Assembly (NCBI GenBank): GCA_964627045.1
Contig: CAZVIK010000017.1
Coordinates: 1-32,849, forward strand
Reading direction: 5' to 3'
Length of the DNA stretch: 32,849 nt
Source of the DNA: CAZVIK01 sp964627045
GTDB lineage: Bacteria > Acidobacteriota > Terriglobia > Bryobacterales > Bryobacteraceae
Each line of letters begins with the position of its first letter. Position 1 is the stretch's first letter. The translations under genes and the position numbers were made by a program. Positions 15,504 to 28,367 of this stretch are shown piece by piece. The notes under the pieces were generated by a model that was not told the DNA's origin, did no database searches, and saw only the letters and a list, made by a program, of their open reading frames with translations.

Positions 15504-16373
15504 TCACATCACGATCTTGTTCAGGGGGTACTCGACGATGCCTTCGGCGCCGGCTTCCTTCAGCCTTGGGATGATCTCGCGCACGGTGGATTCGTCGAGG
15601 ATGGTGTTCACCGCCAGCCACTCGTCGTCGCTGAGGTGGCTGACGGTGGGTTTCTTTAGGGCCGGCAGAACACCGAGGACGGGCGCCAGCCGGCTCTTGT
15701 GGACGTTGAGCATGAGACCGACCTTGCCGAGCGCGCTGATGGCGCCTTCCAGAAGCATGCGCATGTCTTCGAGCTTCCGCCGCTTCCAGGCGTCCGCCCA
15801 CGCATCCTTGCTAGCGATGAGTTGGGTATTGGATTCCAGGACGGTTTCGATGATGCGCAGCTTGTTGGCGCGCAGGCTCGAGCCGGTCTCGGTTACTTCC
15901 ACGATGGCGTCGGCCAGCTCCGGCGGCTTGACCTCGGTGGCCCCCCAACTGAACTCGACTTTGGCCTTGACGCCGTTGCGCTCCAGGTAGCGGCGGGTCG
16001 CGGCGACCAGTTCGGTGGCGATGATCTTGCCTTCCAGATCCTTCACGCTGTGAAAGGGCGACGCGTCGGGGGCCGCCAGAACCCAGCGGACTTTGCCGAA
16101 GCTCTGCTTGGCGTAGATCAGGTCGGCGACAGTCACGACCTTGGCTTCCGTCTCCTCGACCCAATCGCGGCCGGTGAGTCCCGCGTCCAAAACGCCGTCT
16201 TCAACGTAGCGCGCCACTTCCTGGGCGCGGATGAGCATGCACTCGATTTCGGGGTCGTCGATGGCTGGGAAGTACGAGCGGCTGCTGGTAGTGATGTTGA
16301 AACCGGCGCGGCGGAACAGGTCGATCGTCGCCTTCTCCAGGCTTCCCTTGGGAATGCCGAGCTTGAGTTTCAT
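15504..16373 (-). CDS. hisG: ATP phosphoribosyltransferase, long (regulatory-domain) form
   Basis: The product is 289 residues. It joins ATP and PRPP, the first step of histidine synthesis. The catalytic part spans about residues 1-210 (MKLKLGIPKGSLE, YVEDGVLDAGLTGRDWVEE, then ATELVAATRRYLE and the VEVTETGSSLRAN loop). The remaining 75 residues form the ACT-like HisG_C domain (LGVLPALKKPTVSHL...EAGAEGIVEYPLNKIV). The long form is a homohexamer with histidine feedback and needs no HisZ. The start at 16373 is chosen from the family N-terminus, with GGGAAGAA before it; it overlaps hisI by four bases (ATGA). Confidence 0.96.
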   Translation of the reverse strand: MKLKLGIPKGSLEKATIDLFRRAGFNITTSSRSYFPAIDDPEIECMLIRAQEVARYVEDGVLDAGLTGRDWVEETEAKVVTVADLIYAKQSFGKVRWVLAAPDASPFHSVKDLEGKIIATELVAATRRYLERNGVKAKVEFSWGATEVKPPELADAIVEVTETGSSLRANKLRIIETVLESNTQLIASKDAWADAWKRRKLEDMRMLLEGAISALGKVGLMLNVHKSRLAPVLGVLPALKKPTVSHLSDDEWLAVNTILDESTVREIIPRLKEAGAEGIVEYPLNKIVM

Positions 16374-16750
16374 TTCTTCCCTCCGTAGGTCTGGTTGGGG
16401 TCGTAGGTTTTTGGTTCGGTCACCGCCCATTCCCCGTTCTGCAACGTGCGTGAAAAGCAGCTCAGGAAGCCTTCGTGGCAGACGCCGGGACCGAGGGACT
16501 CGACGCGGACCAGCACGGTATCGCGGTCGCAATCGGTGCGAATCTCCTTGACCACCAGGCGGTGGCCGGAGGTCTCGCCCTTCATCCACAACTTGTTCCG
16601 GGTGCGGCTGAAAAAGGTCGCGAAGCCGGTCTCCACGGTCTTGCGAAAGGCCTCCTCGTTCATGAAGCCCACCATGAGGACGAGGCCCGTGGCGAAGTCC
16701 TGAATCACGGCCGGGACCAGGCCGCCTTGCTTTTCAAAGTCCAGGTTCAT
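16370..16750 (-). CDS. hisI: Phosphoribosyl-AMP cyclohydrolase
   Basis: The product is 126 residues. It opens the adenine ring of PR-AMP. The metal-binding signature is present: TDCDRDTVLVRV followed by GPGVCHEGFLSCF, along with VLMVGFMNEEAF and SRTRNKLWMKGETSG. There is no HisE (pyrophosphatase) domain, and no hisE gene in the window. It is the first enzyme gene of the operon; its start lies 12 bases after the T-run of the attenuator, with only a weak ribosome site (TGGTG). Confidence 0.96.
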   Translation of the reverse strand: MNLDFEKQGGLVPAVIQDFATGLVLMVGFMNEEAFRKTVETGFATFFSRTRNKLWMKGETSGHRLVVKEIRTDCDRDTVLVRVESLGPGVCHEGFLSCFSRTLQNGEWAVTEPKTYDPNQTYGGKK

Positions 16751-16762
16751 GCGTACACCAAT

Positions 16763-16791
16763 AAAAAATGCCCGCCGCGACCGCGACGGGC
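16763..16791 (-). terminator. his attenuator terminator hairpin
   Basis: On the minus strand GCCCGTCGC and GCGGCGGGC (outer bases 16791 and 16770) form a nine-pair stem, including one G-U pair, around a GGTC loop. It is followed by A and six T at 16768-16763. It stands between the his leader peptide and hisI, so it ends transcription before the operon unless prevented. Confidence 0.88.
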
Positions 16792-16879
16792 AACCTTTCC
16801 GAATCTCTTTCAGGATTGCGTATAGCTCAGCCCGTCGCGGCGTTGGCCCGGTGGTGATGGTGATGAACCCTGGCGACGG
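16780..16879 (-). promoter_or_regulatory. Alternative pairing segments 1-2-3 of the his attenuator
   Basis: Segment 1 is CCGTCGC (16879-16873, leader codons 2-4). Segment 2 is GCCGCGACGGGC (16841-16830, the end of the leader reading frame). Segment 3 is GCCCGTCGCGGT (16791-16780), which is also the 5' arm of the terminator. Segments 2 and 3 pair over 12 positions (11 Watson-Crick), longer than the nine-pair terminator. Segments 1 and 2 pair over seven. A ribosome stalled on the His codons would cover segment 1 and leave 2 free to pair with 3 (read-through). One that reaches the stop covers segment 2, so the terminator forms. Confidence 0.85.
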
Positions 16880-16883
16880 ACAT
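16827..16883 (-). CDS. hisL: his operon leader peptide, 18 residues with five consecutive His
   Basis: The frame reads MSVARVHHHHHRANAATG and then TGA. Five His codons in a row (CAT CAC CAT CAC CAC) are codons 7-11. The ribosome site AAGG is five bases before the ATG. It lies 12 bases or so after the predicted transcription start and before the terminator hairpin, directly upstream of hisI. By analogy with the enterobacterial his leader (seven His), its translation senses charged tRNA-His. Its stop codon sits at the edge of pairing segment 2. It is too short to be caught by ordinary gene finding. Confidence 0.9.
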   Translation of the reverse strand: MSVARVHHHHHRANAATG

Positions 16884-16901
16884 GTTGACCTTGAGGAATT
16901 C

Positions 16902-16910
16902 AGTATAGCA
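16902..16910 (-). promoter_or_regulatory. Extended -10 promoter of the his operon
   Basis: The minus strand reads TGCTATACT, an extended -10 (TG-n-TATACT), just downstream of the recR stop. No convincing -35 is present, which extended -10 promoters tolerate. Transcription would start near 16895, giving a leader RNA that carries hisL and the attenuator. Confidence 0.7.
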
Positions 16911-16915
16911 CGGGT

Positions 16916-17515
16916 TTACAGTTCGCGGCGGTTTTCCAGCGATTTCGACATGGTAACCTCGTCGGCGAACTCCAGGTCGCTGCCCACGGGGATGCCCATG
17001 GCGATGCGCGACACCTTGACGCCGAGCGGCTTCAACAGCCGGGCCAGGTAGGCCGCCGTGGCCTCGCCTTCGACATTGGGATTGGTGGCGATGATGGCCT
17101 CACGCACTTCACCGCCCTCCAATCGCTCGAGCAGGCTCTGGATCTTGAGCTGATCCGGACCGATGCCCTTGAGCGGCGAAATGGCCCCGTGCAGAACGTG
17201 GTAGAGTCCCGAAAACTGGCGCGTCGTTTCCACCGGAAGGATGTTGTGTGGCTCCTCGACCACGCAGATCACGGCGCGATCCCGGTGCGGGTCCGAGCAG
17301 TAAGGGCACAGTTCGCTGTCGCTGATGTTGTTGCAGACCTGGCAGAGGCCCAGTTTGGTCTTAACGTCGAGCACGGCCCCGATCAGGCGCTCGGCGTCTT
17401 CCTTCGATCCGCGCAGGACGTGAAACGCCAGTCGCTGCGCCGACTTCTGCCCAATCCCGGGCAGCCGTTTGAATTCCTGGATCAGCCGCGCGAGCGGCTC
17501 GGCAAAATCCGGCAT
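16916..17515 (-). CDS. recR: Recombination mediator protein RecR
   Basis: The product is 199 residues, the standard length. Helix-hairpin-helix at the N-terminus (RLPGIGQKSAQRLAFHVL), zinc finger C-x2-C...C-x2-C (CQVCNNISDSELCPYC), then the TOPRIM domain starting VICVVEEPHNI and the ATNPNVEGEATAAYLARLL segment. RecR with RecO and RecF loads RecA on gapped DNA. It follows ybaB after three bases, the usual dnaX-ybaB-recR order. The his promoter begins just past its stop. Confidence 0.97.
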   Translation of the reverse strand: MPDFAEPLARLIQEFKRLPGIGQKSAQRLAFHVLRGSKEDAERLIGAVLDVKTKLGLCQVCNNISDSELCPYCSDPHRDRAVICVVEEPHNILPVETTRQFSGLYHVLHGAISPLKGIGPDQLKIQSLLERLEGGEVREAIIATNPNVEGEATAAYLARLLKPLGVKVSRIAMGIPVGSDLEFADEVTMSKSLENRREL

Positions 17516-17518
17516 GGC

Positions 17519-17827
17519 CTAAAAAAGCCCCGGAGGCAGGCCGAGTCCGCCGAGGATACCGCTGGTCTTCTGCTGAACCGCCTCGTCCACTTTTTTGGAA
17601 GCCTCGTTGCACGCGGCCATCACCATGTCCTGCAACATCTCGACGTCGCCGGCGACCTCGGGGTCGATCTTAACCGAGAGCACGCTTTTCTGTCCGCTCA
17701 TGGCCACAGTCACCATGCCGCCGCCGGAGGAAGCCTCGACGCGGATCTGGGCGATCTCCGCTTGCAGGCGATCCTGCATCTCGCGGGCCTGCTTCATCAT
17801 GTTCTGCATGTTGCCGGGTAGCTTCAT
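17519..17827 (-). CDS. YbaB/EbfC nucleoid-associated protein
   Basis: The product is 102 residues. It starts MKLPGNMQNMMKQAREMQDR, with a Met-rich amphipathic helix, then a central strand region (EASSGGGMVTVAMSGQKSVLSVKIDPE) and a C-terminal helix with QKTSGILGGLGLPPGLF. YbaB proteins are small DNA-binding dimers. The start at 17827 has GGAGAA upstream. It lies between dnaX (14 bases) and recR (three bases), so it is probably co-transcribed. Confidence 0.95.
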   Translation of the reverse strand: MKLPGNMQNMMKQAREMQDRLQAEIAQIRVEASSGGGMVTVAMSGQKSVLSVKIDPEVAGDVEMLQDMVMAACNEASKKVDEAVQQKTSGILGGLGLPPGLF

Positions 17828-17841
17828 GGGTTCTCCTCGGT

Positions 17842-19425
17842 CTATTCTTTCAAATCGCGAACCGCGCGTACCTGGCCGGGGAAGGCCTCGCGGAAGCGCT
17901 GCACCTCGGGATGGGCCAGCGCGCGGCGGGTGAGTTCCTCGTCGCCCTCGGGAGCCGCGGCAGCCGGCGGAGGCGCGGCGCCGCCTTCCACGAACGCCAC
18001 GGTAAACCGGACCGCCGTTTCGCCGAGGTGCTGGAACGCCTTTTGCAGATCGGCGTTGCGCAGCGCCAGCTTGAAATCCGAGGGTGTCTGAATCTTCAGC
18101 CCTTCGGGCGTCTCGGCGATCTGCGAATGGTGGATGGCGTCGGCCGAGTAGGCCATCTTCAAGTCGGTAAAGGCGCGGTGCAAGCGGCCCTGCCAACCAA
18201 CCGGCGCACCCTGGAGCTTCGGCGAGGCCGCCAGGGCGGCCTGCGTCTTCGGCGCGGGCTTGGGTTGCGCTTTGGGGGCCGGCGCTCGGGGAGCGGGCGC
18301 ACTGCCCAGGCTCGCGAGAGCTTCTTCAATGGGCAACAGGCGTCCGGCCTGCACCATGCGAAGCAAACCGATCTCCATGTGCAGGCGCGGCTGCGTGGAG
18401 CGTTGAAGCTGGCCGAACAGTTCGAGCGCCAGGTGAAGGTAACGGGTCAGGTCTTCTTCGCTAAACGCTGCGGCGATTTCAGCCAGGCGGCCGCGCTCGT
18501 CCGGCGAGGCGGCGATCAACCTCGTTTCGCTTCCGGCGATCTTTGCGACGACGAGGTTGCGGAAGAACCCGGCGAGTTCCCGGCAGAAGTGCTGCAAGTT
18601 GTGGCCGTTGCGCTCCAGTTCCGCGACGACCTCGATCATGCGGCGCGAATCGGACGCAGTGAGCGCCTCGGTGATCTGCCGCAGCGAATCGAGCGAGAAT
18701 GCGCCCAGCAGCGCGCGCACATCGGCGGCCTTGAGTTGGGTTCCGCAGCAGGCGATGGCCTGGTCCAGAGCCGAGAGCGAATCGCGTACGCTGCCTTCGC
18801 CGGCCTGCGCCAGCACGGCGAAAGTCTCGTCGTCGGCCTCGATCCCTTCCGACGAGCAGATGCGCCGCATGAGGGCGATGACGTCTTCGAACTCGACCGA
18901 GCGAAAGCTGAATTGCTGGCAGCGCGAGGCGATGGTGGCCGGGATCTTGTGCGCCTCGGTGGTGCACAGAACAAACACCACCCACTCGGGCGGCTCCTCC
19001 AGCGTCTTCAGTAGCGCGTTGAACGCCTCCGTGGTGATCTGGTGGGCTTCATCGACGATGAAGACCTTGTAGCGGTCGCGCGACGGGCGGTAGCGCACGT
19101 TTTCGCGCAGTTCCCGCATTTCGTTGATGCCGCGATTGGAGGCGGCGTCGATTTCGATGACGTCCGGGGCGTTGCCGGCGGCGATCTCCAGGCAACTCGA
19201 ACAGATGCCGCAGGGCGTGGCCGTGGGGCCCTGCACGCAGTTCAGGCAGCGCGCCAGGATGCGGGCGACGGTGGTCTTGCCGGTGCCGCGCTGGCCGGAA
19301 AGGATGTAGCCGTGCGCGATGCGTTTCTGAAGGATCGCGTTTTCGAGCGTGGTCTTGACGTGATCCTGGCTGACCAATTCGGCGAAGGACTGCGGCCGGT
19401 ACTTTCTGGCGATGACCTGGTACAT
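17842..19425 (-). CDS. dnaX: DNA polymerase III subunit gamma/tau
   Basis: The product is 527 residues. The clamp-loader ATPase domain opens with ARKYRPQSFAELVSQDHV and has Walker A GQRGTGKTTVAR (near 45), a four-Cys zinc site (CLNCVQGPTATPCGICSSC), Walker B VDEAHQ and the sensor CTTEAHKIPATIASRCQ. An Ala/Pro/Lys-rich linker (about 375-410) separates the C-terminal tau-like domain. It is shorter than E. coli tau (643). I see no obvious slippery A-run that would make a gamma form by frameshift. The start codon lies 23 bases after the SRP RNA and has no ribosome site. Confidence 0.96.
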   Translation of the reverse strand: MYQVIARKYRPQSFAELVSQDHVKTTLENAILQKRIAHGYILSGQRGTGKTTVARILARCLNCVQGPTATPCGICSSCLEIAAGNAPDVIEIDAASNRGINEMRELRENVRYRPSRDRYKVFIVDEAHQITTEAFNALLKTLEEPPEWVVFVLCTTEAHKIPATIASRCQQFSFRSVEFEDVIALMRRICSSEGIEADDETFAVLAQAGEGSVRDSLSALDQAIACCGTQLKAADVRALLGAFSLDSLRQITEALTASDSRRMIEVVAELERNGHNLQHFCRELAGFFRNLVVAKIAGSETRLIAASPDERGRLAEIAAAFSEEDLTRYLHLALELFGQLQRSTQPRLHMEIGLLRMVQAGRLLPIEEALASLGSAPAPRAPAPKAQPKPAPKTQAALAASPKLQGAPVGWQGRLHRAFTDLKMAYSADAIHHSQIAETPEGLKIQTPSDFKLALRNADLQKAFQHLGETAVRFTVAFVEGGAAPPPAAAAPEGDEELTRRALAHPEVQRFREAFPGQVRAVRDLKE

Positions 19426-19448
19426 GAGGACGTTTGGCGAAAGTTTGC

Positions 19449-19551
19449 CAGGCCCCGGGTGATCCGCGGCACACGGGTTAAACCGCTACCGTTGCTTCCT
19501 TCCGGACCTGGCGGGGTTTGCAGCCGCCCATTGCACGAAGCCCGGAGCCTG
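19449..19551 (-). ncRNA. ffs: Bacterial signal recognition particle RNA (small, 4.5S type)
   Basis: On the minus strand the conserved domain IV loop CAGGTCCGGAAGGAAGCA is present (core GGAAGGAAGCA at 19503-19493). The ends of the RNA pair: CAGGCTCCGGG (19551-19541) with CCCGGGGCCTG (19459-19449), 11 pairs with one wobble. This gives about 103 bases, the size of E. coli 4.5S. The RNA binds Ffh to target membrane proteins. Position directly before dnaX is common. The 5' end fits a TAGCAT hexamer ten bases upstream, without a clear -35. Confidence 0.93.
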
Positions 19552-19634
19552 ACAATCTCCCATGCTAGCAGACCGGAGAAGCTCGATCCCGCCGAGGAGG
19601 CTTCGCGCAGACCGCGCGTGACCGGCGCCAGCCC

Positions 19635-25644
<6,010 letters not shown>

Positions 25645-25673
25645 ACGGGTGCCCTCGACAGGGAGGTGAGATC

Positions 25674-25682
25674 ATTATAGCA
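25674..25682 (-). promoter_or_regulatory. Extended -10 promoter of gltBD
   Basis: The minus strand reads TGCTATAAT, a consensus extended -10, 29 bases before the gltB start. No good -35 is seen at normal spacing (TTTACT at 15 bases is the best), which would suit a promoter that needs the divergent LysR activator. Confidence 0.7.
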
Positions 25683-25733
25683 GGAACCCAATATAAGTAA
25701 AGTGAAGTTTTTGGGATTGCTTTATCGTCTTTG

Positions 25734-25744
25734 CTTATGATAAG
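25734..25744. promoter_or_regulatory. Palindrome CTTATGATAAG, candidate LysR operator
   Basis: A perfect 11-base palindrome in the gltB-lysR gap. It overlaps a TATGAT -10 (25736-25741) and the start of the ribosome site of the LysR gene, so binding there would repress the regulator. A related TTATC half-site at 25722-25726 pairs with GATAA at 25739-25743, giving a second, wider inverted repeat. Confidence 0.45.
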
Positions 25745-25752
25745 GTGCACTT

Positions 25753-26652
25753 GTGAAGCTCGAACACCTCAAGCTCTTCCGCGACATCGCCCTGGCGCGA
25801 AGCGTCAGCCGCGGCGCGCAGTCCAACGGCGTCAGCCAGTCCGCCGCGAGCCAGCACTTGCAGGAACTCGAGCGCGCCCTCGGCGCGGAGCTCCTGGACC
25901 GGAGCACGCGTCCGCTGGACCTGACGGAAGCCGGGCGGCTGTACTACGATTTCTGCCGCGACGTGCTGCGCCGCGAGCAGGAGTTCCGCGGAGCGCTCGA
26001 CCAGGTGAAGGGGCGGCAGGAGGGCGCCGTGCGCGTGGCGGCCATCTACTCGGTGGGAATCCGCGACATGGCGAGGCTGGAGAGGGAACTGGCTCGCCGC
26101 ATGCCCCAGGCCGAGCTGGCGGTCGAGTACCTGCGCCCGGAACGGATCTATGAATCGGTCAAGAGCGGACAGGCGGACCTGGGCATCGTCAGCTATCCGG
26201 AGTCCACGCGCGAGGTGACGGCTATCCCCTGGCGCGAGGAGAAGATGATTCTCGCCGCGGCTCCTTCGCACCGGCTGGCGGCCAAGAAGACGGTCTCGGT
26301 TTCGGACCTGGCGGGCATCGACTACGTGGCCTTCGACAACGACCTTCGCGTGGGCCGCGAGGTGGAACGCTACCTCCGCAAGCACGGCGTCGAAATGAAC
26401 GTAGTCATGCACTTCGACAACATCCCGAGCATGAAGGAGGCCGTAGCGCTTGGCCAGGGCGTCAGTATTTTGCCGATCCGCGTCCTGGAAACCGACATCG
26501 AAGAAGGCCGGCTCGCCGCGATTCCGATCAAAGGCTGCAATCTCGCCCGCCCGCTGGGCGTGCTTCTCCTGCGCCGCAAGAAGCTGAACCGGGCCGCGCA
26601 AGCGTTTCTGGACCTGCTGCGCGAAGAGGCGTCGGCCGAAAAGCGAGCTTAG
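25753..26652 (+). CDS. LysR-family regulator, probably of gltBD
   Basis: The product is 299 residues, standard for LysR proteins. The helix-turn-helix is residues 1-60 (LKLFRDIALARSVSRGAQSNGVSQSAASQHLQELE...LLDRSTRPLDLTEAG). Residues about 90-290 form the effector domain. The start is GTG at 25753 with AAGGTG five bases before it. It is divergent from gltB with about 108 bases between. GltC of Bacillus, also a LysR protein divergent from gltAB, controls glutamate synthase in response to 2-oxoglutarate and glutamate. The same role is inferred here from position only; CysB/CysL-type regulators look similar. Confidence 0.88.
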   Translation: MKLEHLKLFRDIALARSVSRGAQSNGVSQSAASQHLQELERALGAELLDRSTRPLDLTEAGRLYYDFCRDVLRREQEFRGALDQVKGRQEGAVRVAAIYSVGIRDMARLERELARRMPQAELAVEYLRPERIYESVKSGQADLGIVSYPESTREVTAIPWREEKMILAAAPSHRLAAKKTVSVSDLAGIDYVAFDNDLRVGREVERYLRKHGVEMNVVMHFDNIPSMKEAVALGQGVSILPIRVLETDIEEGRLAAIPIKGCNLARPLGVLLLRRKKLNRAAQAFLDLLREEASAEKRA

Positions 26653-26665
26653 CGGGTCGGTGTAG

Positions 26666-26690
26666 CGCGCCTCCACGGCGCGGTCTTTTC
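26666..26690 (+). terminator. Weak Rho-independent terminator after the LysR gene
   Basis: CGCGCC (26666-26671) pairs with GGCGCG (26677-26682) around a TCCAC loop, followed by GTCTTTTC. It is 14 bases after the LysR stop. The short T-run makes it a modest candidate. Confidence 0.5.
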
Positions 26691-26706
26691 CGAACCTCCA
26701 CCCCGG

Positions 26707-28275
26707 CTAGGGCTGCGCCGGCTGGGGCTTGGGCAGCGGCTTGCGCGGCAGAAGATCCGGCCGGGTGGCGGCGTGGTATGCGAACGATGCCACGACGGCC
26801 GACGCCTGCATCAGATCGCCGGGCTGGATGCGTTCGTACACATCTTCATTGGAATGGTGCGTCCGGGTCATGTACTCGAGCGGGTCCTGGATAAACTGGA
26901 ACCCCGGCAGGCCCACGGCGTCGAAGGACGCATGATCGGTGCTGCCCGTATTGCGGATGGTGAGCGTGGTGAGCCCCATGTCTTTGAACGGCTCCACCCA
27001 GGCTTCAAAAACGGGGCGAACCATGTCGTTGCCCTGGAGGTACACGCCCCGGAGCTTGCCTGCGCCGTTATCGATGTTGAAGTAGGCGGATACCTTGGCG
27101 TGCTCCGGCTTCAGCGTCATGGTGGCGCGGTCGGCGTAGTGTTCGGCGACGTAGGCGCGGCTTCCCAATAGCCCCTGCTCTTCGGCGCTCCACAGCGCCA
27201 TGCGCACGGTGCGGTCCATCTTGAGATTGAGCGTCTTGAGGATGCGCATCGCCTCCATCATGATGGCGGCCCCGGCCGCGTTGTCGGCCGCTCCGGTTCC
27301 ACCCACCCAGGAATCCAGATGGGCGCCCAGGATCACGACTTCATCCCTCTTACGCCCTCCGGGGATCTCTGCGACGACGTTGAAGCTGTCGGTGGGTTCG
27401 TCGATGAGGCGCGCCTGCACGTTGAACTCGAGACGCACGGGAATCTTGGCGGCAATCAGCCGGTGAATCCGGTTGTATTGTTCCGCGGAAACGGCGATGG
27501 TGGTGGGCGGGAGCGGGTCCTTCGGGTCGCGGGAACCGGCCGAGGTCGCCACCATGATGCCCCACTGGCCACGGCCCCCGGGCGTCAGCACAACCGGTAC
27601 GCCCTCGTCCTTGAGAAACTGCGTGCGCCGCGCCGTGCGCTCGCGCGCGCCTCGGGCCGGGCCGCCGCGGGGAGGCCCCTGCTGCCCGCCTCTGGGCTCG
27701 GGCGCGGCCGACATGCCCGCCAGATCCTCGCTGGTGTAGCGGCGCCCCGGCGGCGTTGTCTGCATGGCGATCTCCTGCAACGGATCGAGCAGGACGATTT
27801 TGCCGCGCAGCGTCCCCTTGACCTTATCCATGGCCTCGGTGAGGGCTGCATCGGTAGTCAGCGGAAGCGGCGCGTAGACTGCTTCTCCCGCGACGGTTCC
27901 GTTGGTTCCGGGAGTCCAGGGCAGCGGGAAACCGGCGACCGGCGCGGGCTGCGGTTCGAGCAAATTCCCGCTGTACCGCGAGAGTGCCCAGCTTCGCCCG
28001 TAGGGGCCCCATTTTTCCTTCTTGACGTTGTCCAGGCCCCACTTCCTGGCCTGCTCGACAACCCAATCCGCCGCCGCGTTGAAGCCCGGCGATCCGGTCA
28101 GCCGGGGCCCGTGGACGTCGGCCAGATAAAAGACGTGGTTCATCACCCAGGAATTCTCCAGGGCCTCGGTCTTGATCCGCTGGACGACGGAAAGATCGAC
28201 GCTTTCCTGAGCAACCAGCACCAGCGCCAACGCCAATCCGAGGGCCAACGCCATGCAGAATCTCTTTCGCGCCAT
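26707..28275 (-). CDS. Secreted M28-family zinc metallopeptidase with PA domain
   Basis: The product is 522 residues. A signal peptide (MARKRFCMALALGLALALVL) is followed by a pro/PA-type region and then the M28 catalytic domain. Two-zinc ligands are visible in order: LGAHLDSW (His near 319), ADNAAGA (Asp near 331), WSAEEQGLLGS (Glu pair near 363), NIDNG (Asp near 401) and THHSNEDV (His near 475). A Gly/Pro/Arg-rich insertion lies in the PA region (about 188-212). Family members are aminopeptidases or carboxypeptidases acting outside the cytoplasm. The start at 28275 has no ribosome site. An extended -10 (TGGTATCCT, 28285-28293) ends nine bases before it, so the message could be nearly leaderless. 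It is divergent from the rubrerythrin cassette. Confidence 0.88.
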   Translation of the reverse strand: MARKRFCMALALGLALALVLVAQESVDLSVVQRIKTEALENSWVMNHVFYLADVHGPRLTGSPGFNAAADWVVEQARKWGLDNVKKEKWGPYGRSWALSRYSGNLLEPQPAPVAGFPLPWTPGTNGTVAGEAVYAPLPLTTDAALTEAMDKVKGTLRGKIVLLDPLQEIAMQTTPPGRRYTSEDLAGMSAAPEPRGGQQGPPRGGPARGARERTARRTQFLKDEGVPVVLTPGGRGQWGIMVATSAGSRDPKDPLPPTTIAVSAEQYNRIHRLIAAKIPVRLEFNVQARLIDEPTDSFNVVAEIPGGRKRDEVVILGAHLDSWVGGTGAADNAAGAAIMMEAMRILKTLNLKMDRTVRMALWSAEEQGLLGSRAYVAEHYADRATMTLKPEHAKVSAYFNIDNGAGKLRGVYLQGNDMVRPVFEAWVEPFKDMGLTTLTIRNTGSTDHASFDAVGLPGFQFIQDPLEYMTRTHHSNEDVYERIQPGDLMQASAVVASFAYHAATRPDLLPRKPLPKPQPAQP

Positions 28276-28324
28276 AAGGAGACGAGGATACCAGGAAGGC
28301 GTGCGAACCGGGCGGCGGCGGGGA

Positions 28325-28353
28325 TTGACAGACACGAATACTTATTATCTAAT
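28325..28353 (+). promoter_or_regulatory. Promoter of the rubrerythrin cassette
   Basis: TTGACA (28325-28330) and TCTAAT (28348-28353) are 17 bases apart, a near-consensus sigma-70-type pair. Transcription would start near 28360, about eight bases before the ATG, and there is no ribosome site. The AT-rich -10 region stands out from the GC-rich surroundings. Confidence 0.72.
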
Positions 28354-28355
28354 AA
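28342..28355. promoter_or_regulatory. Palindrome TTATTATCTAATAA over the -10, candidate redox/metal operator
   Basis: A perfect 6-2-6 inverted repeat covering the -10 of the rubrerythrin promoter. The heptamer TATTATC is repeated directly at 28343 and 28357. The AT-rich half-sites resemble Fur/PerR boxes (TTATAATnATTATAA), though the spacing is 6-2-6, not 7-1-7. A repressor bound here would block transcription. The protein is unknown. Confidence 0.5.
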
Positions 28356-28367
28356 CTATTATCGCTT

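Noticed and set aside
16848..16865. Run of His codons resembling an artificial His-tag (vector contamination)
   Set aside because: It sits in a short frame with its own ribosome site, upstream of hisI, with matched attenuator hairpins; no vector-like sequence surrounds it.
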